DNA of 64,000 nt, taken from assembly GCF_030269445.1 (NCBI RefSeq), contig NZ_BSTJ01000010.1, forward strand, positions 186,001-250,000, given 5' to 3'. The notes below the pieces were generated by a model. That model made no database searches. It saw only the letters and a program-made list of their open reading frames with translations, and was not told where the DNA came from. Within the stretch, counting starts at the first letter, position 1. Each line of letters begins with the position of its first letter. The position numbers and the translations under genes were made by a program. This stretch comes from Actinoallomurus iriomotensis (GTDB taxonomy: Bacteria; Actinomycetota; Actinomycetes; Streptosporangiales; Streptosporangiaceae). This document shows, piece after piece, positions 27,717 through 36,007 of this stretch.

Positions 27717-28593
27717 GCGTGGGCACCCCCAGAATGCGTCGGGCCTCGTCGGTGGTGGCAGGGCGGCGGCCATGTCGGCGACCGAGTTCGGCGACGCGCG
27801 CGACGAGGTCGGCGGTGGCCGGATGCCCCAGGTCGGTGTAAGGGTGGTCGCCGATCCCGACCACCAGGTGTCCGCCCGCGGCGATGATGTCGTCGGCGAC
27901 CTCCAGAACGTCGCCGCGATGGCTGGAGACCAGCCATTCGATCCGCAGGCCGGCGGGCAACACCTCCAGATGGGCGCGCACCCCCGACGCAGTGGTGGGA
28001 TGCGCGGCGACGAACTCCTCACCACCCAGCACGAACGCCACGATGAGCGGCCGGGCGAGCCGCCCGGTGCGCTCGTGCGCGACGATCGCGCGGGTCCAGC
28101 TGAGGTTGAATGACGCCAGGTACGGGCGCAGGCCCAGCCGCGGCGCCCGCTCAAGGAACGCCCGCTGGGTGCGGATGTCGTTGACGAAGACGCGGTCCTC
28201 GGAGGCGTAGTCGCCCGCGTCCGCGTCGAACAGGTCCATGTTGGCGCAGCCCATGTCCACCGGAAGCAGGTCCGCCGCGGTCTCGGGGTCGCCCTGGTTG
28301 GGGGCGATGTTGGACAGCCGTTGCTCGACGTCGTAGCCCGGGACGTTGGCCATCGACGGCGCGAGCAGCAGCGAACTGGCCCGGTGCGTCTCGCGGGCGA
28401 TGTCGGCGTATGTCGGGGCCGAATGATCGGCCCGTCCATCCGCGGTCCGGCCGTGGTAGTGCATGAGCGAGGCACCGGCGCGCTCACAGTCCCGGGCGAC
28501 CTCAGCGATCTCCTTCGGGGTGAACGGCACGTGCGGGTTCGGGTCCCGGCCGGTGCCCTCGTTGACGTTGACGCCGATGATCAGTGGCTTCAT
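27703..28593 (-). CDS. Beta-keto acid cleavage enzyme (BKACE, DUF849), second copy
   Basis: 296 residues. IIGVNVNEGTGRDPNPHVPF is an atypical N-terminus, then PKEIAEVARDCERAGASLMH leads into the metal motif H-Y-H (SLMHYHGRTADG). The C-terminal site where most members have V-G-x-E-D-N reads VVGIGDHPYTDLG, so the zinc-binding Glu is missing. The sequence is only distantly related to the first copy. It probably acts on a different substrate, or is a decarboxylase- or aldolase-like derivative. It is coupled to the SDR gene by ATGA. Confidence 0.78.
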   Translation of the reverse strand: MKPLIIGVNVNEGTGRDPNPHVPFTPKEIAEVARDCERAGASLMHYHGRTADGRADHSAPTYADIARETHRASSLLLAPSMANVPGYDVEQRLSNIAPNQGDPETAADLLPVDMGCANMDLFDADAGDYASEDRVFVNDIRTQRAFLERAPRLGLRPYLASFNLSWTRAIVAHERTGRLARPLIVAFVLGGEEFVAAHPTTASGVRAHLEVLPAGLRIEWLVSSHRGDVLEVADDIIAAGGHLVVGIGDHPYTDLGHPATADLVARVAELGRRHGRRPATTDEARRILGVPTHASR

Positions 28594-29348
28594 CGGGCGG
28601 CCTCCGGGCGGTTCCAGCCGGCGCCGGCCAGTTGTCCGCCGTCGACGCCCCAGACCTGTCCGGTGACGAACCCCGCTCCTTCCCCGGCGAGGAAGGTGAT
28701 CACCTGGGCGATCTCGCGCGGTTCGGCATAGCGCCGGAGCGGGATGGCCTCCAGGATCGCTCGGCGGGTCCGCTCACCTCCCTGCGCGGTCTCGACCAGT
28801 GGGGTCAGGGTGGAGCCCGGGGCCACGCAGTTGACGCGCACCGCCTCGGTGGCGAGTTCGACGGCGAGCTGGCGGGTCAGGGCGATGACTCCGCCCTTGG
28901 ACGCCGAGTACGCCGCCCGGTCCGGGCTGCCCCGCAGGCCGGAGACCGACGCCACGGTCACGATCGACCCGCGGGTGGCGGCGAGGTCGTCGACGAAAAG
29001 CCGGCACAGCGCGAACGTCGCGACCAGGTTGAGCGTCAGGGTACGGGTGAAGCGGGCGGGGGTGACGTCGCGGACGGCCGCGTTGTCGGCGGTGCCGGCG
29101 CAGGTGACGACCGCGTCCACGCGGCCGAAGCGGTCGCGGGTCCGCTGCGCCAGCCGCTCCAGGGCCGCGTCGTCGGTGACATCGGTCCGCACCGACAGCC
29201 GGACGGCCCCGGAGGCATCTCTGGTCTCGCCGTCCGCGACCCGCAGGTCGGCGACCACGACATCCCATCCCTGGGCGCCGAAGAGCTCGGCCGTCGCTGC
29301 GCCGATACCCGAGGCGCCACCGGAGACGATGGCGGTCCGCCCGCTCAC
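28590..29348 (-). CDS. SDR family oxidoreductase (FabG-like)
   Basis: 252 residues. Cofactor motif TAIVSGGASGIGAATAELFG, then VTCAGTADNAAV in place of NNAG. Catalytic Ser in VTVASVSGLRGS, Tyr-x3-Lys in AAYSASKGG, and the C-terminal VTGQVWGVDGGQLAG typical of FabG-like dehydrogenases. Overlaps of four bases join it to the VOC gene upstream and BKACE downstream. It probably produces the beta-keto acid cleaved by BKACE. Confidence 0.88.
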   Translation of the reverse strand: MSGRTAIVSGGASGIGAATAELFGAQGWDVVVADLRVADGETRDASGAVRLSVRTDVTDDAALERLAQRTRDRFGRVDAVVTCAGTADNAAVRDVTPARFTRTLTLNLVATFALCRLFVDDLAATRGSIVTVASVSGLRGSPDRAAYSASKGGVIALTRQLAVELATEAVRVNCVAPGSTLTPLVETAQGGERTRRAILEAIPLRRYAEPREIAQVITFLAGEGAGFVTGQVWGVDGGQLAGAGWNRPEAAR

Positions 29349-29893
29349 CGGGTCACCAGCGTGGTCATGTCGCGCACCGGGTCGCTCCCGTCCCAGCCGG
29401 CGGCCGCGACGGCGACGGCCTCGAACAGTGCCGCCTTGCGCCCGGCCACCTCGGAGATCTCGACCACCGTGCCGGCGTGCCCGCCCGCGGTGAAGTAGGC
29501 GAAGCGCTCGTCGGGCCCCCCGCTGCCGGAGCGGCCGCGTTGCAGCTCCTGGTATCCCAGTGCCGCTGCCCGGTCGACGAGGTCGCCGAACGTGGTCGTC
29601 CAGTAGGCGATGTGCTGCAGTCCCTCGCCGCCCGCGTTAGTGAACTCGCGGAACGCCGACGGGGCGTCGTTGCGCTGCTGGATCAGCTCCACCTGCACGG
29701 GGCCCGCCTGGGCCAGCGCGACGCTGAACTCGGGTTCGCTCGGTTCGCCGCGATAGGTGAAGTCGTTGACGGGCTGGCGTTCGATGTAGAAGAACGGTCC
29801 GACTTCCAGCCGCTCCACCCAATGGGTGATGGCGGACGCGATGTCCGGGACCACGTAGCCCAGCTGACGGATGGTGCCGAAGGTGCGGCTCAC
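29345..29893 (-). CDS. VOC family protein (glyoxalase/epimerase-like)
   Basis: 182 residues. It has two VOC half-repeats: IRQLGYVVPDIASAITHWVE and GEGLQHIAYWTTTFGDLVDR. QVELIQQ and GTVVEISEVAG supply metal-ligand glutamates in the pattern of methylmalonyl-CoA epimerase-like and dioxygenase-like VOC enzymes. It is the first gene of the tightly coupled run of overlapping genes, with 124 bp of non-coding sequence before it. An epimerase or isomerase role in the array is a guess. Confidence 0.8.
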   Translation of the reverse strand: MSRTFGTIRQLGYVVPDIASAITHWVERLEVGPFFYIERQPVNDFTYRGEPSEPEFSVALAQAGPVQVELIQQRNDAPSAFREFTNAGGEGLQHIAYWTTTFGDLVDRAAALGYQELQRGRSGSGGPDERFAYFTAGGHAGTVVEISEVAGRKAALFEAVAVAAAGWDGSDPVRDMTTLVTR

Positions 29894-30017
29894 TTCTCCT
29901 CCTCGATCGCGGGCGTGTGGCCCGGTGTCAGCGCCGATCGTGTCGCGACGTCCCCTCGCCGCCCAGCGCGCGGGCCCGTTGATCGGGAAAGCGGCGGTGG
30001 CCCGTGCCGTCGCGTAC

Positions 30018-30935
30018 TCACGCGTGGTGCCCGGTGACGGGCAGAAGCCGGAGACGGCCGCCGTCGCGGATCAGCGTGAACGGATGGTCGGCGGGAAAGT
30101 GCGCGGGCAGCAGGAGCAGTCCGTCCCGTGCGCAGCGCTCCAGCACGGCGTCACGCGTCCGCCGCGCCAGCGCCGGATCGGCGTCCCCGGCCTGGCTCAG
30201 CTCCGGATAGAGCAGTTGGATCGGATGATGGACGACGTCGCCGGAGATGACGGCGCCGCCCTCCCGCGAGCGGATCTCGGCGACGAGGTGCCCGCCGGTG
30301 TGACCGGGGGCCGCACGCAGCACGACCTTGGTGTCGCCATGCTCGGCCAGCAGATGACCATCGTCGGCGATCTCCCACCGGCCGTTCTGCAACACGGGCC
30401 GCACGCTGTCGTCGTACATGCGCACGAGATCCGCCGCGACCCCCTCGGGGTGCTCCGTCGCGGCCAGCGCCTGGAGGGAGTCGAGCTCGGCACGGCCGAA
30501 CACGTACCTCGCCCCCGGGAACGTCGGCCGCCAGCGGTCGCCTTCGAGGCGGGTGTTCCAGCCGCAGTGGTCGGGATGCAGGTGGGTGCTGACGACTACG
30601 TCCACGTCCTCGACGGCGGTGCCCGTTCCCGCGAAGCGGTTCAGGAAGTCGGTGTCGAAACGGTGGTGCGGCAGCAGATTGGGGCGATCTTTGTGGTTGC
30701 CGTTGCCCGCGTCCACGACGAGCGTAGTGCCGCCGATCCGCACGAGATAGCTGTGGATGGCCAGCACGAGGGCGCCCGTGCGCTCCTCGACGTATCCCGG
30801 CCCGAACTCGGCGGCGGCTCGGGCGGCCTGCTCACCGGTGGCGTCGGGGAACAGCTCCCACGGTGGGAACGGCCAGCGCGCCAACTCGGTGACCTGGGTG
30901 ATGGTCGCCTCTCCGACCGTCAGCTGGAATGTCAT
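30018..30935 (-). CDS. MBL-fold metallo-hydrolase (lactonase-like)
   Basis: 305 residues. The dinuclear zinc motif H-x-H-x-D-H is in VDVVVSTHLHPDHCGWNTRL, the next His in APGHTGGHLVAEI, and the Asp in AVISGDVVHHPIQLLYPEL. The C-terminal RRTRDAVLERCARDGLLLLP with AHFP completes the AHL-lactonase/phosphotriesterase-like arrangement. In this context it could open a sugar lactone to the aldonic acid used by the dehydratase. The next gene in the transcript direction is the VOC gene, 124 bp away. Confidence 0.87.
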   Translation of the reverse strand: MTFQLTVGEATITQVTELARWPFPPWELFPDATGEQAARAAAEFGPGYVEERTGALVLAIHSYLVRIGGTTLVVDAGNGNHKDRPNLLPHHRFDTDFLNRFAGTGTAVEDVDVVVSTHLHPDHCGWNTRLEGDRWRPTFPGARYVFGRAELDSLQALAATEHPEGVAADLVRMYDDSVRPVLQNGRWEIADDGHLLAEHGDTKVVLRAAPGHTGGHLVAEIRSREGGAVISGDVVHHPIQLLYPELSQAGDADPALARRTRDAVLERCARDGLLLLPAHFPADHPFTLIRDGGRLRLLPVTGHHA

Positions 30936-31050
30936 GAACCTTTGTCCTTAGTCGAGCGGGTCTTCGTCGAGCGGGCTTCGGATGAAGACGGGTGGTCCGG
31001 GCGCAGGCGCCCGCGGGCGCCGCGGCGCCGTCATCGAGGTGGCAGGCCAG

Positions 31051-32388
31051 TCAGGAACCGGCAGTCGATTCGGCTCCGGTCAGGAGGCGGGGTGAGGACG
31101 TGCGGCGGGCCGTCGCCCCGAGTGCCAGGACGATGGCGGCGGCGAGCGCGAGGACGACGGCGTACACGCCGATCGCGGCGGTGAACCCGCCGGTCGCGTC
31201 TTTGATCCAGCCGGTCACCTGCGGCCCGAAGTAGCCGCCCAGATTGCCGGCGCCGTTGATGACTCCGAACCCTGCCGCCAGCGCGACCCCGGTGAGGAAT
31301 GACGACGGCATGGTGATGAAGACGCCCATCGCGCCGTACAGACCCATACCGGCGACGCAGAACCCCGCGATCGCGAGGGCGGGGACGGAGAAGGAAACGG
31401 CCGCGAGGCCGAAGCCGGCCGCCGCGACGGCGGCGGCCACGGCGAAGTGCACCGTCCGCTCCTGCCGTCGGTCCGAACGCCGCATCCACCACAGCACGGG
31501 CCCGATCGCGAGCAGCGCGGGCAGCGTGGCGACCCAGCCCACCTGGCTTCTGGACAGCCCGAACTGCGCCAGGATCTGCGGGATCCAAAGCTGGAAGCCG
31601 TTCAGGCAGAACGTGAAGCAGACGAACACCATCACCAGGACCAGCACGCGAGGATGCACCAGCGAGCGGGCGAATCCGTGCTCGCCATGCGCGTCCGTCG
31701 TCCCGCGATCCTCCGATCGCAGTTCGGCGACCAGCCAGTCCCGTTCGGCGGCGGTGAGAAACTCGGCGTCCTTCGGGCCGTCCCTGAGGATCTTGACGCA
31801 GGCACAGCCCAGGACGATGGCCGGGATTCCCGTGAACACGAACACCCAGCGCCAGCCCGCCAGACCGAGCAGGCCGTCCAGGCCGAGAATCTGCGTCGTG
31901 ACGGGCGTGGCGAGCGACGACAGGCAGATGAAGGCGATGATCCACGCCATCGCTCGTCCGCGCTCACGCTGCGGGATCCATCGCGACACGAAATAGAGCA
32001 TGCCCGGGGAGAACCCGGCCTCCGCGATACCCAGTAGGACCCGCGCGCAGGCCAGGCTGGTCGTCCCCTGCACGGTTGCGGTGGCGATGGTCACCAGACC
32101 CCACGTCACCATGATCCGGCCGAGCCACCGCCGGGCACCGACCTTGGTCAGGATGTAGTTGCTCGGGGGCTCGCAGACCGTGTAGCTCCAGAAGTAGACG
32201 CCGGCCGTGAACCCGAAGGCCGACGCCGAGATCCCCAGGTCATCGTTCATGGTCAGTGCCGCCACGCCGATGTTCAGGCGATCGACGTACACCGCGATGT
32301 AGCAGAGTCCGATCAACGGCATGAACCGCGCCATCACCTTCCGGACGGCACGGTGGCCCACGTCCGGCCACTCCCGCGTCTCATGCAC
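31051..32388 (-). CDS. MFS transporter, anion:cation symporter type
   Basis: 445 residues from GTG 32388, preceded by GAGGTGCGAA. Twelve membrane segments can be traced. The family signature between helices is DRLNIGVAAL near TM1 and RVLLGIAEAGFSPGMLYFVS at TM4, typical of ACS/phthalate-type carriers for organic and sugar acids (GudP, tartrate, 4-hydroxyphenylacetate). The central loop (DRGTTDAHGEHG) is charged. It precedes the catabolic array on the same strand and is the probable importer of its acid substrate. The 161 bp upstream contain no evident gene. Confidence 0.88.
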   Translation of the reverse strand: MHETREWPDVGHRAVRKVMARFMPLIGLCYIAVYVDRLNIGVAALTMNDDLGISASAFGFTAGVYFWSYTVCEPPSNYILTKVGARRWLGRIMVTWGLVTIATATVQGTTSLACARVLLGIAEAGFSPGMLYFVSRWIPQRERGRAMAWIIAFICLSSLATPVTTQILGLDGLLGLAGWRWVFVFTGIPAIVLGCACVKILRDGPKDAEFLTAAERDWLVAELRSEDRGTTDAHGEHGFARSLVHPRVLVLVMVFVCFTFCLNGFQLWIPQILAQFGLSRSQVGWVATLPALLAIGPVLWWMRRSDRRQERTVHFAVAAAVAAAGFGLAAVSFSVPALAIAGFCVAGMGLYGAMGVFITMPSSFLTGVALAAGFGVINGAGNLGGYFGPQVTGWIKDATGGFTAAIGVYAVVLALAAAIVLALGATARRTSSPRLLTGAESTAGS

Positions 32389-32549
32389 TTCGCACCTCGA
32401 TTCTCCGGTCGGCGCCTTGTGACGCCGGCCACACAGAATGAGGTGGCTCTGCATCTCCCATCCACCGCTCAGTGCCGTTCATCGGGACTTAACAAGCCGG
32501 CAACGCGTCGGACATGACGTCGCGGCGGGCTCCCGTCACGCTATCGGCG

Positions 32550-34157
32550 TCACAGCCGCAGTTCGCGGCCGGTCCAGCGGGAGCGCAGCCACCGGTCGTG
32601 GCTGGCGACCACGACGGCGCCGGAGGTCGTGCCCAGCGCCTCCTCCAGCTCGTCGGCCAGCCGCGGCGACAGGTGATTGGTGGGCTCGTCGAGCAGCAGC
32701 AGCTCCGGCGGGTCCGCCACGAGCAACGCCAGGGCGAGCCGGCGACGCTGCCCGACGGACAGCTCGCCGACCCGCCGGTCGAGGTCCGCGACGCCGAGCA
32801 GTCCGAGGGACCGCAGCGGCACGGCGTCGGCGCGTTCGGCGCCGAGCGCCTGTTCGTAGGTCTCACGCGCGGTACGGTCCGGCCGGTCGAACACGGTGTC
32901 CTGGGTCAGCAGGCCGACCCTCAGCTCGCGGCGCCGCCGCACCTCGCCGAGGGTCTCCAGCCGGCCGGCCAGCAGCAGGAGCAGCGTCGACTTGCCCGCT
33001 CCGTTCGTTCCGGTGACCAGGAGCCGTTCGCCGGCCGCGAGGTCGAGGCGGTCCAGAGTGAGCCGGCCGGGAACGCGGACGCCGCGCAGCGACAGGAGCG
33101 TGCCGTCGGCCGACGCGGAGGCGAGCGTCGCGGCACGGAACCGCAGCGGCTCCGGCGGCTCCCCGACCTGGTCGCGTTCCAGCTGGTCGAGCCGGCGGGC
33201 GGCGTCGCGCACCCGCCGCGAGATCTGTTTCTGCACCCGCCCGCCGGAGTGCCCGTATCCCATCTTCTCGTGGTCGCGCTTCTCGCGGTCCGGCGCGACC
33301 CGGTGCGCGGTCACGGTGACCGCGCGGCGCAGGCCGGCGAGCTCCTCCTGTTCCTCGGCGAAACGTCTGTGCCAGCGCTCCCGCTCGGCGCGCTTCTCCG
33401 CCTGGTAGGCGGTGTAGCCGCCGCCGTAGCGGATCGGGCCGGACACCGCGGGATCGAGGTCGATCAGGTCGGTGCAGACGGCGTCGAGGAACGCCCGGTC
33501 GTGGCTCGCCACCACGACGACGCCGGGCAGGCCCCGCAGCTGCTCCTCCAGGAAAGCCGCCGCGGCGTCGTCGAGATGGTTGGTCGGCTCGTCGAGCAGC
33601 AGCGCCGCGGGCCGTCGTACCAGGAGCGCGGCCAGCGCGAGCCGGCCGCGCTGCCCGCCGGACAGGGACCCGAGCGTGCGGTCGTGGCTCAGCCCGCCCA
33701 GGCCGAGCGCGCCGAGCACGATCTCGGCGCGCCGGTCGGCGTCCCACGCCTCATGTTCCTGGGCGTGCTCCAGCCGTTCGCCGTACTCGACGAGAAGCCC
33801 GGCGTGACCGGGGGAGTCCTGCGGCGTCTCCGCGAGCGTCCGGGTGAGCCGGTCCAGCTCGGCGAGGTCCGCGCGGGCTCCGCGCAGGGCGTCGTCGAGC
33901 ACGTCGGCGATCGTCGACGCGCGCTCGAACGGCATCTCCTGCCGCAGGAAGCCGAGGTCCGGAGGCCGTACGACGGTGCCCGCGTCGGGTTCGTCGGTCC
34001 CGGCGAGCAGCCGCAGCAGGGTCGACTTTCCCGCGCCGTTCTCGCCGATCAGCCCGATCCGCTGCCCGGGGGCGGCGGTGAGGGAGACGCCGTCGAGCAC
34101 CCGTCGCGTACCGAACGTGCGGACCAGATCGTGGGCGAGCAGCGCCGGCTCAGGCAC
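32550..34157 (-). CDS. ABC-F family ATP-binding protein, second of pair
   Basis: 535 residues without membrane segments. Two nucleotide-binding domains: Walker A GLIGENGAGKSTLLRLLAG and LVTGTNGAGKSTLLLLLAG, signatures LGSLSGGQRGRLALA and LSVGQRRRLALALL, Walker B with LLLDEPTNHLDD and LLLDEPTNHLSP. A charged linker of about 80 residues (KRAERERWHRRFAEEQEELA) lies between them, the P-site tRNA interaction motif. Such proteins bind the ribosome E site and either protect it from antibiotics or tune translation. The start overlaps the first ABC-F gene by eight bases. Antibiotic class cannot be read from sequence. Confidence 0.9.
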   Translation of the reverse strand: MPEPALLAHDLVRTFGTRRVLDGVSLTAAPGQRIGLIGENGAGKSTLLRLLAGTDEPDAGTVVRPPDLGFLRQEMPFERASTIADVLDDALRGARADLAELDRLTRTLAETPQDSPGHAGLLVEYGERLEHAQEHEAWDADRRAEIVLGALGLGGLSHDRTLGSLSGGQRGRLALAALLVRRPAALLLDEPTNHLDDAAAAFLEEQLRGLPGVVVVASHDRAFLDAVCTDLIDLDPAVSGPIRYGGGYTAYQAEKRAERERWHRRFAEEQEELAGLRRAVTVTAHRVAPDREKRDHEKMGYGHSGGRVQKQISRRVRDAARRLDQLERDQVGEPPEPLRFRAATLASASADGTLLSLRGVRVPGRLTLDRLDLAAGERLLVTGTNGAGKSTLLLLLAGRLETLGEVRRRRELRVGLLTQDTVFDRPDRTARETYEQALGAERADAVPLRSLGLLGVADLDRRVGELSVGQRRRLALALLVADPPELLLLDEPTNHLSPRLADELEEALGTTSGAVVVASHDRWLRSRWTGRELRL

Positions 34158-35805
34158 GCGTCGCCGCCGACGTGCCGTCGGGCGCGCCGGTCTCCACGAG
34201 CCGGCCCTCGGAGAGCCGGAGCCAGCGGCCGACCCGGATCTCGGCGAGGAACCGCTCGTCGTGGCTGACCACCACGAACGCGCCCTCGTAGGCGTTGAGC
34301 GCGCTCTCCAGCTGGCCGACGCTCACCAGGTCGAGGTTGTTGGTCGGTTCGTCCAGGAGCAGGAGCTGCGGCGCCGGTTCGGCGTACAGGACGCAGGCAA
34401 GGGTGGCCCGCAGCCGCTCGCCGCCCGACAGCACGCCGACCGGAAGGTGGATGCGGGACCCGCGGAACAGGAAGCGGGCGAGCAGGTTCATCCGCTGCGC
34501 CTCGGGCATCGCGGGCGCGAAGGCGGCCAGGTTCTGCGCCACGGTGCGGTCGAGGTCGAGCAGGTCCAGCCGCTGGGACAGGTACGCGATCCGGCCGTCG
34601 AAGCGCCGGATCGCGGCGCCCTCCGGCTCGACGTCGCCGTTCACCACGCGGAGCAGCGTGGACTTGCCGGAGCCGTTGGGCCCGGTCAGCGCGATCCGTT
34701 CGGGCCCCTGGACGGTCAGGCCGGCGCCGTCCCCGGCGAACACGGCCCGGTCGCCGTGGCGGACCTGGATGTGTTCGCCGCGGAAGACCGTGCGTCCGGC
34801 CGGGACGTTGGTGCCGGGCAGCTCAAGGGCGATCTTCTGCTCGTCGCGCAGGGCCCGGCCGGCCTCCTCGAGCCGTGCCTTGGCGTCGCCGACCCGCGCG
34901 GAGTGCGCCTGGCTCGCCCGGCCCGCGGACTCCTGGGCGCGCCGTTTCATGTTCCCGGCGAAGAGCTTCGGCAGCCCCGCGTTGTCGAGGTTGCGCGCGG
35001 CGTTGCCGGCCCGCCGCTCGGCCCGCTCACGGGCCTGCTGCATCTCCCGCTTCTCCCGCTTGACCTGCTGCTCGGCGTGCCGGACGGCCCTCTCGGCGGC
35101 CTCCTGCCCGGTGCGTACGGCCTCCTCGTAGGCGGTGAAGTTCCCGCCGTAGGAGCGGATCTCGCCCTGGTCGAGCTCGGCGATGCGGTCCATGCGGTCG
35201 AGCAGGGCCCGATCGTGGCTGACCAGCAGCAGGCAGCCGCCGAAGTCGTCGAGCACGCCGTAGAGCCGGTGGCGCGCGTCGAGGTCGAGGTTGTTGGTCG
35301 GCTCGTCCAGCAGCAGGACGTCGGGGCGCTTCAGCAGCTGTCCGGCCAGGCCCAGGGAGACGACCTGACCACCGCTGAGGGTGTCGAGACGCCGGGTGAG
35401 GGCGACGTCGCCGAGGCCGAGCCGGTCCAGCTGGGCCGTGGTGCGCTCCTCGATGTCCCAGTCGTCGCCGATCGCGGTGAAGTTCTCCTCGCTGGCGTCG
35501 CCGGCCTCGACGGCGTCGATCGCCCGGATGATCGGGGCGATTCCCAGCACCTCGGCCACCGTCAGGTCGCCGGTGAGCGGGAGGCTCTGCGGAAGGTGGC
35601 CGAGCACTCCGTCGACGGAGACGGTCCCGCCGCCGGGCCGAAGCTCACCCGCGATGAGCTTGAGCAGCGTGCTCTTGCCGGCGCCGTTCGGCGCGACCAG
35701 GCCGGTACGGCCGGCGCCGACCGTGAAGGACAGGTCCTGGAAGACCGGTGTGTCGTCCGGCCAGGAGAAGGACAGGTTGGAGCAGACGATGTACGCGTCG
35801 GACAT
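34150..35805 (-). CDS. ABC-F family ATP-binding protein, first of pair
   Basis: 551 residues from ATG 35805; an in-frame ATG at 35889 adds unrelated residues and is better seen as leader. Walker A: TGLVAPNGAGKSTLLKLIAG and IALTGPNGSGKSTLLRVVNG. Signatures: LSGGQVVSLGLAGQLL and LSGGERLRATLACVL. Both Walker B motifs end in LLLDEPTNNLDL. The long basic linker (HAEQQVKREKREMQQARERA) is coiled-coil-like. Tandem ABC-F genes are seen in resistance loci. The leader peptide and hairpins just upstream suggest translational attenuation, as known for ribosome-protection ABC-F genes. Confidence 0.9.
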   Translation of the reverse strand: MSDAYIVCSNLSFSWPDDTPVFQDLSFTVGAGRTGLVAPNGAGKSTLLKLIAGELRPGGGTVSVDGVLGHLPQSLPLTGDLTVAEVLGIAPIIRAIDAVEAGDASEENFTAIGDDWDIEERTTAQLDRLGLGDVALTRRLDTLSGGQVVSLGLAGQLLKRPDVLLLDEPTNNLDLDARHRLYGVLDDFGGCLLLVSHDRALLDRMDRIAELDQGEIRSYGGNFTAYEEAVRTGQEAAERAVRHAEQQVKREKREMQQARERAERRAGNAARNLDNAGLPKLFAGNMKRRAQESAGRASQAHSARVGDAKARLEEAGRALRDEQKIALELPGTNVPAGRTVFRGEHIQVRHGDRAVFAGDGAGLTVQGPERIALTGPNGSGKSTLLRVVNGDVEPEGAAIRRFDGRIAYLSQRLDLLDLDRTVAQNLAAFAPAMPEAQRMNLLARFLFRGSRIHLPVGVLSGGERLRATLACVLYAEPAPQLLLLDEPTNNLDLVSVGQLESALNAYEGAFVVVSHDERFLAEIRVGRWLRLSEGRLVETGAPDGTSAATRA

Positions 35806-35842
35806 GGAAGGGTCCTCGGGAAATAACGCGGGCGCGTCAAGG

Positions 35843-35865
35843 CGTCCCGCAGGGGTCAAGGGACG
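35843..35865 (-). promoter_or_regulatory. Second hairpin of the ABC-F leader
   Basis: CGTCCC (35843-35848) and GGGACG (35860-35865) form a 6-bp stem with an 11-nt loop. It lies about 40 nt before the ABC-F start, between the leader-peptide hairpin and the ribosome binding site. A role as attenuator arm is inferred. Confidence 0.4.
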
Positions 35866-35915
35866 ACGACAGAGCGGCCACGGCGGCATCGCGCGCCTGC
35901 CTGCGGCCGGTCAGG

Positions 35916-35932
35916 TCCGGGTATCACCCGGA
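35916..35932 (-). promoter_or_regulatory. Strong hairpin over the leader-peptide stop codon
   Basis: TCCGGGT-ATC-ACCCGGA is a perfect 7-bp stem with a 3-nt loop. On the transcript it includes the last two sense codons and the stop codon of the leader peptide, so a ribosome finishing or stalled there would melt it. This layout is expected of ribosome-mediated attenuation. Confidence 0.55.
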
Positions 35933-35953
35933 GATGTCGTCGTCACCTGCCAT
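35924..35953 (-). CDS. Nine-residue leader peptide upstream of the ABC-F pair
   Basis: ATG 35953 is preceded at short distance by AGGGAGAG and opens the peptide MAGDDDISG before a TGA at 35926-35924. It lies about 120 nt before the first ABC-F start and overlaps a strong hairpin. Antibiotic-inducible ABC-F and methyltransferase genes often have such short upstream frames, where drug-stalled ribosomes alter the folding. Coding potential cannot be judged from composition at this length. The support is the ribosome binding site, the position and the hairpin. Confidence 0.5.
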   Translation of the reverse strand: MAGDDDISG

Positions 35954-36007
35954 GTGCGGCTCTCCCTATTTCCCGAAATCGTCCGTCAACCGTACCAGCA
36001 GCCCGGC

